DNA of 64,000 bases from positions 1,859,118 to 1,923,117 of the forward strand of contig NZ_JAACJS010000015.1 of the NCBI RefSeq assembly GCF_009939005.1. Direction: 5' to 3'. This document shows, one piece after another, positions 25,303 to 33,951 of this stretch. This DNA comes from Sediminibacterium roseum (GTDB lineage: Bacteria > Bacteroidota > Bacteroidia > Chitinophagales > Chitinophagaceae). Under the pieces are notes generated by a model. That model did no database searches. It saw nothing but the letters and a program-made list of their open reading frames with translations, and had not been told where the DNA came from. Positions within the stretch are counted from its first letter, which is position 1; each line of letters begins with the position of its first letter. Both the position numbers and the translations under genes were made by a program.

Positions 25303-26889
25303 CTAGTATTTCGCCGGCTGGTCTGCCTTCGGCGTTGTTTTCTTTATAAAGTTTCTCAGGCTTTGGTTGCTTGTTTCAAGATCTGGTTTGCGCAGGTACA
25401 TCATGTGCCCGCTGCGGTAACCTTCCCAGCTGAAGCGGTCTTTGAGTTTGCCGCTTGGATCCATCTGCCACATGCTGTATTTCGCATTGAAATAATCGCA
25501 GGCGCCATCGTAGTAGCCCGACTGGATGAGCACATGCAGGTATGGATTTTCTGCCATTGCCTGGCGCAGGTTCTCACCGCTGCGGTCGTTGGTGCGGTCC
25601 CATGGATTGGTTGGCCCAAACATATAATAACGTGCATCTGTTTTGTATTTCAGTTCGTCTCTCAGGTACATATTGATCGCCGGCGTGAAAGAATGTTCCC
25701 ATGACAGCAGTTCTGCATTGAAGTCGGGGCTCTCGCCGCCGTCTTTCCTGTCGATGCCTTTGTAACGCGAATCGAGTCTTCCTACGGTAAACCCTTTATC
25801 GCGCAGCAATTCTTTCCAGAAAAGATTGGTGGAGATATCGAGGTTGTTGTTCAGCACCACTTTCTCAGGCAACCCTGAGTAGCGTGCATATTTGGCAGCG
25901 ATCTCTTTGCGTTTTGAAGCCTCAAGAAATCCACCTTTTGCCAGTGAAGGAATGAGTTCGTTGATGGTGAAGTTCTCTACTTCGGGCAGGTAATCGGTCA
26001 GGTCCTTTTTCTGAAGGTCTGATGGCAGTGCCTTGTGGTACCATGCGGTAGCTGCCATGTATGGCAGGCGCAGCGCCTGTTCCATCGGGCCGTCTCTTTC
26101 GATGCCGAGTGTGGTTGGCGATACAAGGATCACCCCGTTGATGAACATCCAGTGTGCGTTCTGCAGTTCAAGCGCCATCGCCGAAACCCTTCCTGTACCG
26201 TAGCTCTCGCCGATCAGGTATTTAGGCGATGCCCAACGGTTCATCCTGGATACGAATGTGTTTACCCATTCTGATAAATATTTTACATCTGCTCGCACAC
26301 CAAAGAAAGTGGTAAGCGGGATGTCTTTGCTAACGGGTCTTGAGAACCCTGTATTAACCGGGTCTACATAAACGATATCGGCCACATCGAGTATAGAATG
26401 CGGGTTATCGCGCAGGCCGTAGGGCTGAACGGGGTATCCTTCGTCGTCGATGTTGAGCATACGCGGTCCTGTATAACCGAGTTCCATCCATACAGAAGGC
26501 GTTCCGGGGCCGCCATTGAAAGAGATTACCAGCGGGCGCGTTGCTTTGTCTTTGATGTCTGTTCTTTCATAATAGATAAAGAAAACGCCTGCCTGTACTT
26601 TTCCATCGGCATCCCAAACGGGCATGGTACCTGCGGTTGCCTTGTAAGGTATCTTGTTTCCTTTGATGGTAACCTCGTGATCGCTCACAACGGTTTGATC
26701 GGGGTTGAAAGGGATGTTGAATGCAGCGGTTCTTGCATCCTGCGTAGGCGTAGCCGTAGCAATACCGGCGTTGGGGGCAGGTGCGCCGCCGCCGAATTGT
26801 CCGCCGCCGCCGCCGCGGTTTCCACCGCCCTGGGCCATCGATCCTGCAGCAATGCTGAGTGCCATACAGGATAAAAAGATTTTTCTCAT
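25303..26889 (-). CDS. Serine carboxypeptidase, peptidase family S10
   Basis: A 528-residue secreted peptidase. After the signal peptide (MRKIFLSCMALSIAAGSMAQ) comes a Gly-rich linker (about 21-38), then the S10 fold. FNGGPGTPSVWMELGYTGPR is the oxyanion/substrate region, LIGESYGTGR has the nucleophile Ser229, SGYYDGACDYFNAKYSMWQM carries the likely Asp, and SGHMMYLRKPD the likely His. S10 enzymes remove C-terminal amino acids in acidic conditions. Periplasmic or secreted location is expected. It is preceded (27020-27056) by the terminator of the upstream gene, so it has its own promoter. Confidence 0.9.
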   Translation of the reverse strand: MRKIFLSCMALSIAAGSMAQGGGNRGGGGGQFGGGAPAPNAGIATATPTQDARTAAFNIPFNPDQTVVSDHEVTIKGNKIPYKATAGTMPVWDADGKVQAGVFFIYYERTDIKDKATRPLVISFNGGPGTPSVWMELGYTGPRMLNIDDEGYPVQPYGLRDNPHSILDVADIVYVDPVNTGFSRPVSKDIPLTTFFGVRADVKYLSEWVNTFVSRMNRWASPKYLIGESYGTGRVSAMALELQNAHWMFINGVILVSPTTLGIERDGPMEQALRLPYMAATAWYHKALPSDLQKKDLTDYLPEVENFTINELIPSLAKGGFLEASKRKEIAAKYARYSGLPEKVVLNNNLDISTNLFWKELLRDKGFTVGRLDSRYKGIDRKDGGESPDFNAELLSWEHSFTPAINMYLRDELKYKTDARYYMFGPTNPWDRTNDRSGENLRQAMAENPYLHVLIQSGYYDGACDYFNAKYSMWQMDPSGKLKDRFSWEGYRSGHMMYLRKPDLETSNQSLRNFIKKTTPKADQPAKY

Positions 26890-27019
26890 GTTGTTGGTTT
26901 TGGTCTTAAAAATGTGGGATGAATTTAGTGAAATAGGCGGGATTAGTTTTGAATGGGTTAAAATATTAGGTAAACAGGTTTAAATGCGCGGTGACGCGGC
27001 ATACTACGGTACAACCTGC

Positions 27020-27056
27020 AGAAAGAAGGCCACAACAATGTTGCGGCCTTCTTTCT
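27020..27056 (-). terminator. Hairpin after the beta-barrel receptor gene
   Basis: The 12-bp arms AGAAAGAAGGCC (27020-27031) and GGCCTTCTTTCT (27045-27056) pair, with further inner pairing CAACA/TGTTG. It sits 20 nt beyond the leftward stop of the receptor gene. The T-run is mixed with C, so it is a moderate terminator. Confidence 0.65.
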
Positions 27057-27076
27057 ATTATCGGGGGATCATGCTC

Positions 27077-29536
27077 CTAGTTTCCACCTCCTACACGGTT
27101 CTGCTCCTCCTGTGCACCCGTTGTTCTGCGGCGCGGGGCGGTTTGGGCGCTTTTGCCAAAGCGATAGGTAAAGGTGGCGGTTACCTGTCTTACATCGGGG
27201 TAAGTGGTTTGTTTCAGATCAATATCACTGTAGTTTACAGTGGCCCTGAACTTCTGCCATGCAAACGGGTCACGCACATTCAGGCGCAGTGTGCCCTTGC
27301 CCTGCATGATCTGTTTCTGCAAAGCAATACTCATCTGGTACACCGGCTCTATCAGGGTTAATTGTTCAACCGATTTGTGGCGGTAGAAGCCACTGATCTC
27401 TCCACTCAACCCCTTCTTTTTATTGAGGGTGAAATTGTTTGTTACATTAACCATGAACGATGTGAACGATATATCTATCGGGTCTGTATTGTATACGCCC
27501 GTATAATGGTTGTTGTAAATATTGGTAAAGAAGCTGGCGTTCCACCAGGTTGTGAATGTGGCGGGCGCTGTTATTGACAACCCGAAATTTGTAAACTTCG
27601 CTATGTTCTCCGAAGTATTGTAGGTGATCTTGCTTGCAGAATTCTGTTTCAGTATCTGCGAGATCACATTTGAAGTGTTGTTGTAGTTGAACGTGAAAAT
27701 GAATTTCGATTTGAAAGCATAACTCAGCTCGTAATTCTGTGTAAACTGCGGCAACAGGTACGGGTTTCCTACGCGGTAGGTAAGCGAATCAAGGAAATAG
27801 GTGAACGGGTTCAGGTCCTGGTAATTCGGCCTTGTAATTCTCCTGCTGTACGATGCGGTGAGCTGGTTGTTCTTGTCAAATCCATAACTCACAAAAAGGC
27901 TTGGGAAAAGGTTGGTGAAATTTCGTTTGAAAGTGGAATCGTTGGATACCTGTGTTCCTTTCGCGATCGTATTCTCCAGGCGCAATCCTCCCTGTACCGT
28001 CCATTTTTTAAATTGTTTGTTGATGTTGAGGTAAGCCGCGTTGATGTTCTCATCATAAACAAAATGGTTGGACCGCGCATCGGGCACCCATGATTTGTCG
28101 TTCAGCTGTCGTGCATAATCCACCAGGTTATCGTTACGCACCAGGCTGCTTTTGAAACCGGCTTCGAGGCGGCCGTTCTTGAGCGGGTGTGTGTAATCTG
28201 CTTTCAGCGACAGGATATCGATGTTTGATGGAAGGTTGCCGCGCAGCAGTATCGGCGCGCCAACCGATGCGCCCGTACTGTTGTAGGCATTGGTGGTAAG
28301 CAACAGGTCGGAAACATTGCGGTAGGTAACGTAATCGAAATCGGCGGTAAGTTCTCTTCCGGCAGAATCAAAATTGTGTTTCCAGTTCAGGTTTCCGTTG
28401 AAGTTGCGCAGGTGCGTATTGTTGTTGGTGAGCGATTCAAGCGTTGATTGCACATTGCCGTTCTTGTCTTTAAGCACTGAAGTGGAGGTAGGTGTAGGAT
28501 GCCCGTCGAAAACAAACCCGCTCACCACCACGCCGAATAAGTTCTTTTTATCCGCCTGGTAGTCTACACCCAGTTTCAACGTCTGGTTGAAGTTTCCGAA
28601 TTTCATTTTAGACGACAGTACAGAAGATCCGTCCAATGTACCCGCATTGTAAAAATTGCGGTTGATGGTGAGTTCCGTTCTGCCGCGGAAATAATTCGGG
28701 TTGTAGTTTCCGAAGAAATTGAATTTGTTGTTGCGGTAATTGAAATTGAAACTGTTCTGCGATTTGGGGATCGCATACAATACCCCGCTCGGGTTAAACA
28801 ACCCAACTGTTCCACCCAATGTAAAGTTTCCGTTGAAACCGTTGTTCTTTCCTTTTTTTGTTTTGATGTTGATGATGCCCGAGTTGCCCGATGCATCGTA
28901 ACGCGCAGAAGGATTGGTCATGATCTCTACCTGGTCGAGCGCCGATGCCGGCATGTTTTTGAGCAGGTTTGCGAGGTCGGTTGACGACATGTAAGTTGGT
29001 TTGCCATCCAGCATAACGATCACACCCGCTTTTCCGCGCAGGCTTATGGCGCCATCGCTGTTTACGCTGATGCCCGGTGATTTCTCAAGTATATCCATTG
29101 CCGAAGCGCCCGCGCTTGATGGCGAGGCCTCCACATTTACAACGGTTTTGTCGATCTTGGTTTCAATAAAAGGTTTTTTTGTCTGCACTACCACTTCGTT
29201 CATTTCCCTTGCAGAAGGGCTCAGCGAGAGAACAGGCATGTTTACATCGGTTGTTGAAAAATCAAAACCAGCGGATGTTGATTTTGCATACCCAACCAGC
29301 ACAACGGAAATTTTGTACCTGCCCGGTTTGCCGGTAAACTCGTATTGCCCGGCCACATCGGTTACGGCTACTTTTACAAGCGAAGAGTCTTTTTCGCGGA
29401 GGAGGGAAACGGTGGCCGACTGCAGCGGTTTGCCCTGCTCGTCTTTAACCACGCCGGCAATCTTCGCAGCCGTTTGGGCCATTGCGGTGGAAGCAAATAA
29501 AACACATGCCAGTACAAGCGTAAACATTCTTTTCAT
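27077..29536 (-). CDS. Outer-membrane beta-barrel receptor (TonB-dependent-receptor-like)
   Basis: An 819-residue outer-membrane protein. Order: signal peptide (to about 20), carboxypeptidase-regulatory-like domain (about 22-105), plug domain with MDILEKSPGISVNSDGAISL and VEIMTNPSARYDASGNSGII (about 145-225), then a long barrel of the outer-membrane beta-barrel type. The last residues (RRRTTGAQEEQNRVGGGN) extend beyond the barrel. No SusD-like partner is adjacent. The ligand is unknown. It is related in architecture to the receptor at 8542. Confidence 0.88.
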   Translation of the reverse strand: MKRMFTLVLACVLFASTAMAQTAAKIAGVVKDEQGKPLQSATVSLLREKDSSLVKVAVTDVAGQYEFTGKPGRYKISVVLVGYAKSTSAGFDFSTTDVNMPVLSLSPSAREMNEVVVQTKKPFIETKIDKTVVNVEASPSSAGASAMDILEKSPGISVNSDGAISLRGKAGVIVMLDGKPTYMSSTDLANLLKNMPASALDQVEIMTNPSARYDASGNSGIINIKTKKGKNNGFNGNFTLGGTVGLFNPSGVLYAIPKSQNSFNFNYRNNKFNFFGNYNPNYFRGRTELTINRNFYNAGTLDGSSVLSSKMKFGNFNQTLKLGVDYQADKKNLFGVVVSGFVFDGHPTPTSTSVLKDKNGNVQSTLESLTNNNTHLRNFNGNLNWKHNFDSAGRELTADFDYVTYRNVSDLLLTTNAYNSTGASVGAPILLRGNLPSNIDILSLKADYTHPLKNGRLEAGFKSSLVRNDNLVDYARQLNDKSWVPDARSNHFVYDENINAAYLNINKQFKKWTVQGGLRLENTIAKGTQVSNDSTFKRNFTNLFPSLFVSYGFDKNNQLTASYSRRITRPNYQDLNPFTYFLDSLTYRVGNPYLLPQFTQNYELSYAFKSKFIFTFNYNNTSNVISQILKQNSASKITYNTSENIAKFTNFGLSITAPATFTTWWNASFFTNIYNNHYTGVYNTDPIDISFTSFMVNVTNNFTLNKKKGLSGEISGFYRHKSVEQLTLIEPVYQMSIALQKQIMQGKGTLRLNVRDPFAWQKFRATVNYSDIDLKQTTYPDVRQVTATFTYRFGKSAQTAPRRRTTGAQEEQNRVGGGN

Positions 29537-29693
29537 ACTCAGTAGTTGATCTTACAAAAAGTAAAGATTAGCCAATAATCTGTTTACTAAAACGCAAAAC
29601 AGGATAAGCGCGGAAACCCGTGGGTAAGTGGTAAAAGCCGCAGGGTTGTGGGAGTTGCGTTGGCGGAAAATTACAGGAAGATGTATCCGTGCA

Positions 29694-31367
29694 TCACCTG
29701 ATGATCGTAACGCCTGCCCCTAATGGCGGAAGATTTTTTGAGAGTTGCAACACATAGTAATACGTGCCCACGGGCAGGTCTGTTCCGTTGTGTTTGCCAT
29801 CCCATTTGCCATAGCCGATGGAACGGAAAACAGGCTGGCCCGAGCGTGTATAAATGGTAAGGATGGCGTCGGGGTAATAAATCAGTTCGGGGATCTCCCA
29901 GGTGTCGTTGATGCCATCGCCATTGGGAGAGAAAGCGTTTGGTATTTTGGGTGGCGGGTTGATGAATGAGGCCGTGATGGAGGTGATGACCGAACAACCT
30001 TCCGCCGTTGTTACTTTGAGGTAATACGTTCCGTCTTTCGTGATCGATGTGGGTTTGGCGATGGGCACCGTTGCTTCTATATCGGCCCAGTACGTAACTG
30101 TGTTGCCATTGGAGTTGAGCACCGCCGAAAGATCGAGCACCTCGGGGCGGTAGATGGGATGGCCGTTGTTCAGTGTCTGGTAGGTTGGGGTAGGGTTGAT
30201 CTTTATATCCACCTTCTTTGTATCAAAACATCCATCCTGGTTCAATCCCTTTATATAATACGTGCCGCTTTTGCGCAATGCTTCTTCTGTAAACACGTGA
30301 ATGGTCAATGCGGGATCGGCATAGAAAGAATACGTCAATCCCGGGCTGTTGCCCCTGTTCTCTACCAATGGCAACAGTTCCACGCCATCGTTGTAACAGC
30401 TTGCGATGATGCCCTTCGGTTCGTTGATCACGATAGACTCTGTAGAGTAGTGGATCTTCGTGAACACGGTATCGGCGCAACCCTGGTCGGGGTATGGCAT
30501 CAGTTCCACTGCAAATTCTGTATTGTCTGGCGGGATCACGGGGTTGGAGTAGGTATTGGTGGTGCTGAGTACTTTGGAAAAGTCTGATGTGAACCAGCGG
30601 TAACCCTGGAAACCGTACGGTGCGGTAAGGTTCAGCGCGGTATCGTATTGGCAAACGATGTTTCCTTTGATGGGTGATAAACAGTTTTCATCAACATCAA
30701 CATACGCATATCCAAAATGCCCGCCCCTTGTACAATCGTTGGTTACAAACTCGAGGCGTATGGTCATGCCCGCGTAATTGGAAAGTTTGATGGTAACAGG
30801 CGTCCAGTCTTTGTAAAGGATGGTCTGGTCTACCGGCGAAAACTCAAACCCCGGCAACCCTGCCTGTGCTATGTATTCGAAAGAACTGCAGTCGATGTAC
30901 TTACCCTGTGTTACATTAAAAACCTTTGCGGTGAACTTGGGTTGTTCGCTGGCCGAATGCGGGGGGTTCTGCATTACCACGGCGTAATAGTAAATAAGGC
31001 TGAATGTTTTTTTATCGTAGGGGATGGTGAAAGTATAACTGATGCCCTCTGCCAATGCACCACCCACATTGTTGCCCAGTTTGATGGAGCCGCCGCTTCC
31101 GTTCGGACAATTCACCGGGAAATTGCCGTACTGATCTACGAGGTTCTCGCCTTTGTTTTTGTAAAGTGTATGCCGGCCCGCATCAAAACCCGGGCTCAGC
31201 AGCGGCCCGCGGGCAGAATCAACGCGCCCCAGTGAGGTTTCCCAGTTTTTGAAATTACCCAGCTCAAACCCTATGTTTTCAGGGCAGCCCTGTGCATAAG
31301 CGCCTGAACCAATGCAGAGCAGGAACAATATCCAACAATATCTGTATAATGTTACCGGTCTGCACAT
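29694..31367 (-). CDS. Surface protein with gliding-motility-type C-terminal domain (type IX secretion, type B)
   Basis: A 557-residue exported protein. The signal peptide (about 1-25) is followed by a beta-sandwich region (about 30-230) and Ig-like or PKD-like repeats (about 230-465). The C-terminal CHU_C/gliding-motility domain starts with IPNAFSPNGDGINDTWEIPE (about 473-492) and contains YTRSGQPVFRSIGYGKWDGK and LPVGTYYYVLQLS. That domain directs export by the type IX system and surface attachment. Large Ig-like proteins of this kind are adhesins or cell-surface structural proteins. No enzymatic domain is visible. Confidence 0.9.
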   Translation of the reverse strand: MCRPVTLYRYCWILFLLCIGSGAYAQGCPENIGFELGNFKNWETSLGRVDSARGPLLSPGFDAGRHTLYKNKGENLVDQYGNFPVNCPNGSGGSIKLGNNVGGALAEGISYTFTIPYDKKTFSLIYYYAVVMQNPPHSASEQPKFTAKVFNVTQGKYIDCSSFEYIAQAGLPGFEFSPVDQTILYKDWTPVTIKLSNYAGMTIRLEFVTNDCTRGGHFGYAYVDVDENCLSPIKGNIVCQYDTALNLTAPYGFQGYRWFTSDFSKVLSTTNTYSNPVIPPDNTEFAVELMPYPDQGCADTVFTKIHYSTESIVINEPKGIIASCYNDGVELLPLVENRGNSPGLTYSFYADPALTIHVFTEEALRKSGTYYIKGLNQDGCFDTKKVDIKINPTPTYQTLNNGHPIYRPEVLDLSAVLNSNGNTVTYWADIEATVPIAKPTSITKDGTYYLKVTTAEGCSVITSITASFINPPPKIPNAFSPNGDGINDTWEIPELIYYPDAILTIYTRSGQPVFRSIGYGKWDGKHNGTDLPVGTYYYVLQLSKNLPPLGAGVTIIR

Positions 31368-31461
31368 AACGCAATGGTATTCTCGCCTGGGGGCCTAGTA
31401 AATATACTAAAGACGCGGGAACTTACCATTTCGTTGCTGCTTGCCTGAAGCACAGAGAGAA

Positions 31462-31514
31462 ATACGGGTTACGGAATACAAATTTTTATCTCTTTCGTTT
31501 TTCGTAACCCGTAT
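31462..31514 (-). terminator. Inverted repeat downstream of the helicase gene
   Basis: The arms ATACGGGTTACG (31462-31473) and CGTAACCCGTAT (31503-31514) pair perfectly over 12 bp with a 29-nt AT-rich loop. It starts 6 nt beyond the helicase stop on the leftward strand. The loop is long and there is no clean T-run, so it may be a terminator or an mRNA 3' stabiliser. Confidence 0.5.
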
Positions 31515-31520
31515 GCTGCG

Positions 31521-32810
31521 TTACCTGGCCCTTTGTCCTTTCGGGTTGCCCGATGGTTTGTGCTGCCTGTTGTTGCCATTGGGCCTGCCACCGCCGGGGC
31601 GGGGACCGTTCGGGCGGGGGCCCTGGTGGCGGTTGGGTTTGCCGGCGGGTCTTCTGCGCGGGTTGTATTCGGGCGTTGGGCCGAACTCTTCAGGAACGGG
31701 TGCTTTGGTAACCGGGTGCCCGAGCAGTTCTTCTATCTGTGCAAACTTGTATTGCTCCGCTTCGCTCACAAAAGTGTAGGCCGTGCCCTCACTCGCTGCA
31801 CGGGCGGTTCGGCCAATGCGGTGTACGTAGTCTTCGCCGTCGTTGGGCACATCGTAGTTGATCACCAGGTCGATGTCTTCAATATCAATTCCCCTGCTCA
31901 GGATATCGGTTGCTACCAGGATCTTCAGTTTCTTGTTCCTGAAATCGAGAAGCACCTGTTCCCTCTTATCCTGCTCCAGGTCTGAATGGATCTCTTCGAT
32001 CGAAAAACGTGCGCGTTTGAGCTCGTTGCTGAGTTGTTTTACGTTCTGTTTTTTAGAGCAGAATACGATCACACTCTGGAAATCCTTGCTGCTGAGTATT
32101 TTCTTTACCAACGGGATCTTCTGCGGTTCATACACTACAAAAGCTTCCTGTACGATCTTCTCAGGTGGTTTTGAGATAGCGATGTTGATCTCCAGCGGAT
32201 CGTGCAATATTTTACGCGCCAGCTCCCGCATTTTCATGGGCATGGTGGCAGAGAAGAGCAGGTTTTGCCTTTTTTTAGGAAGGAAGGATATGATCTTCAT
32301 CAGGTCGTCGTGAAAACCCATATCGAGCATACGGTCGGCCTCGTCCAATACCAGGTATTTCACGGCGCTCATTTTTACATAACCCATGTTGAGGTGGGCG
32401 ATCATTCTGCCCGGGGTACATACAACCATGTCTACGCCGCTCGACAATGCTTTTTTCTCCGTGGTGAACGAGCTTCCGTCGCCACCGCCGTATACGGCAA
32501 TACAGCTTACATCGGTAAAGTACGAGAGGCCCTCCATTGTCTGGGCGATCTGTACGGCCAGTTCTCTTGTTGGAACGATGATAACAGCATTGATCAGGTG
32601 CGCATCGTGCGGTTCTGTAATGATCTTGTTAACCACCGGTAGCAGGAAAGCTGCCGTTTTACCAGTACCGGTTTGCGCGGAGGCTATCAGGTCTTTACCG
32701 CTCAATATCGGTTGGATCACCTGCTCCTGAACAGGTGTTGCGGTCTCATATCCCATGGCATCTATGCCTTCGAGTAGTCTTGAATCTAAGCCAAGTTCTG
32801 TGAAATTCAT
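31521..32810 (-). CDS. DEAD-box RNA helicase
   Basis: A 429-residue helicase with all main motifs: Q motif ATPVQEQVI, motif I SAQTGTGKTAAF, motif II VLDEADRML, motif III FSATMP and motif VI HRIGRTARA. After residue 375 comes a basic Gly/Pro/Arg-rich tail (RHQGPRPNGPRPGGGRPNGN) that binds RNA without sequence preference. Proteins of this RhlE-like kind act in ribosome assembly and RNA decay, often at low temperature. It stands alone. Confidence 0.95.
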   Translation of the reverse strand: MNFTELGLDSRLLEGIDAMGYETATPVQEQVIQPILSGKDLIASAQTGTGKTAAFLLPVVNKIITEPHDAHLINAVIIVPTRELAVQIAQTMEGLSYFTDVSCIAVYGGGDGSSFTTEKKALSSGVDMVVCTPGRMIAHLNMGYVKMSAVKYLVLDEADRMLDMGFHDDLMKIISFLPKKRQNLLFSATMPMKMRELARKILHDPLEINIAISKPPEKIVQEAFVVYEPQKIPLVKKILSSKDFQSVIVFCSKKQNVKQLSNELKRARFSIEEIHSDLEQDKREQVLLDFRNKKLKILVATDILSRGIDIEDIDLVINYDVPNDGEDYVHRIGRTARAASEGTAYTFVSEAEQYKFAQIEELLGHPVTKAPVPEEFGPTPEYNPRRRPAGKPNRHQGPRPNGPRPGGGRPNGNNRQHKPSGNPKGQRAR

Positions 32811-33013
32811 GGCGTAAAGATAGCTTTTAGGCGGCAGCGGTGCGCTTTGCGGCGCAAGACACCGGTAATTTGTTCAAACCGGGGGCTACCGGTTGCCTCC
32901 GAAAAGGGAATTATAAAGCAAAAATGCCCGCAGCACGCATCCCCTGTTTACGGCTTGCCCTCATATTTAACGTTTTACCTAATTTTTAACCGTTCCAATG
33001 CAGCCAATTCTGT

Positions 33014-33021
33014 TATTTTTG
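33014..33021 (+). promoter_or_regulatory. Bacteroidota -7 promoter box
   Basis: TATTTTTG fits TAnnTTTG exactly and lies 38 nt before the start of the outer-membrane protein gene at 33060. It is identical to the -7 box of the tRNA-Asn gene. A -33 TTG was not seen at the expected distance, so strength is uncertain. Confidence 0.6.
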
Positions 33022-33059
33022 CGCCCTATTGGCAACCAATTTGCAATTAACTATCTGAA

Positions 33060-33791
33060 ATGAAAAAAACATTACTTCTTCTTGTCAGCATAACCGTGTC
33101 TGTACTGGCTATGTCTCAGTCTACCGATAACAGCAGCACCAAACCCAAACTGGACCTCGCGGGCCGTGCGGCGGATCACCTGATGATCCAGTATGGTAGC
33201 GATAGCTGGACCAACCGCCCCGACAGCGTACGCACCGGTGGTTTCAGCAGGCATTTCAATATTTATTTCATGTTCGATAAGCCTTTCAAGAACAATCCGA
33301 AGCTGAGCATTGCCTATGGTATTGGCATCGGAAGCAGCAATATGTTCTTTAAGAATACGTATGTGGATGTGAAATCGAACTCGTCAAAACTTCCTTTTAC
33401 CAATGTTGACAGTGCGAACCATTTCTCTAAATTCAAGGTAGTGAACATTTATGCGGAGATCCCGGTGGAACTGCGTTACTATTCAAATCCTGTTGACCCG
33501 GGCAAATCCTGGAAGCTCGCCATCGGGGCCAAAGTGGGAAGCCTGGTGAAAACCTATACCAAAGGCAAAAACCTCGTTAACAAATCGGGCAATACCATCT
33601 ACGGAACAGATTATAAGGTGAAAGAAAGCAGCAAAGGCTTCTTTAACGGAACCATGCTCGCCGTTACCGGCCGCGTAGGCTACGGTATCTTCTCGATCGA
33701 TGCGGGCTACCAGTTCAATGGCGTTTTAAAAGATGCGGTTGGGCCAACCATGCATAAGTTCTCGCTGGGACTTACGATCAGCGGACTTTAA
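33060..33791 (+). CDS. Outer-membrane beta-barrel protein
   Basis: A 243-residue exported protein with signal peptide MKKTLLLLVSITVSVLAMSQ and alternating hydrophobic strands typical of a small barrel (LSIAYGIGIGSSNMFFKNTY, WKLAIGAKVGSLVKTYTKG). The last strand (MHKFSLGLTISGL) fits a barrel end. It resembles the porin-family/OmpX-like beta-barrels common in Bacteroidota. A matching promoter box lies upstream and a strong terminator follows. The role is unknown. Confidence 0.8.
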   Translation: MKKTLLLLVSITVSVLAMSQSTDNSSTKPKLDLAGRAADHLMIQYGSDSWTNRPDSVRTGGFSRHFNIYFMFDKPFKNNPKLSIAYGIGIGSSNMFFKNTYVDVKSNSSKLPFTNVDSANHFSKFKVVNIYAEIPVELRYYSNPVDPGKSWKLAIGAKVGSLVKTYTKGKNLVNKSGNTIYGTDYKVKESSKGFFNGTMLAVTGRVGYGIFSIDAGYQFNGVLKDAVGPTMHKFSLGLTISGL

Positions 33792-33810
33792 AGTTTGAGT
33801 GTTACATGGT

Positions 33811-33850
33811 AGTGGTGAGTAAGGCAAACGCCTCACTCACCACTTTTTTT
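33811..33850 (+). terminator. Rho-independent terminator
   Basis: The arms AGTGGTGAGT (33811-33820) and ACTCACCACT (33835-33844) pair with an inner GGC/GCC, and a run of T follows. It lies 20 nt after the stop of the outer-membrane protein gene. Its T-run merges into the REP-like repeat that starts at 33847. Confidence 0.9.
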
Positions 33851-33941
33851 TGCCACAGATTTCACGGAAGCACACGGTTGGTTGCGGAGGTGTCGATCTC
33901 TAGACAACAACTGTGTGCTTCCGTGAAATCTGTGGCAAAAA
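33847..33941. repeat. REP-like palindromic repeat, copy 1
   Basis: The arms 33847-33880 and 33908-33941 are inverted copies over 34 nt with one mismatch. The core is GCCACAGATTTCACGGAAG, and the loop is 27 nt. A second element with the same core lies at 49323-49414. It ends 10 nt before the HflX start codon, so it is transcribed into, or forms part of, the hflX leader. Confidence 0.85.
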
Positions 33942-33951
33942 CCAGCCACGA

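Noticed and set aside
33913..33951. Longer HflX start
   Set aside because: The codons lie inside the REP-like palindrome and encode MCFREICGKNQPR, a by-product of the repeat that also appears in frame upstream of recQ.
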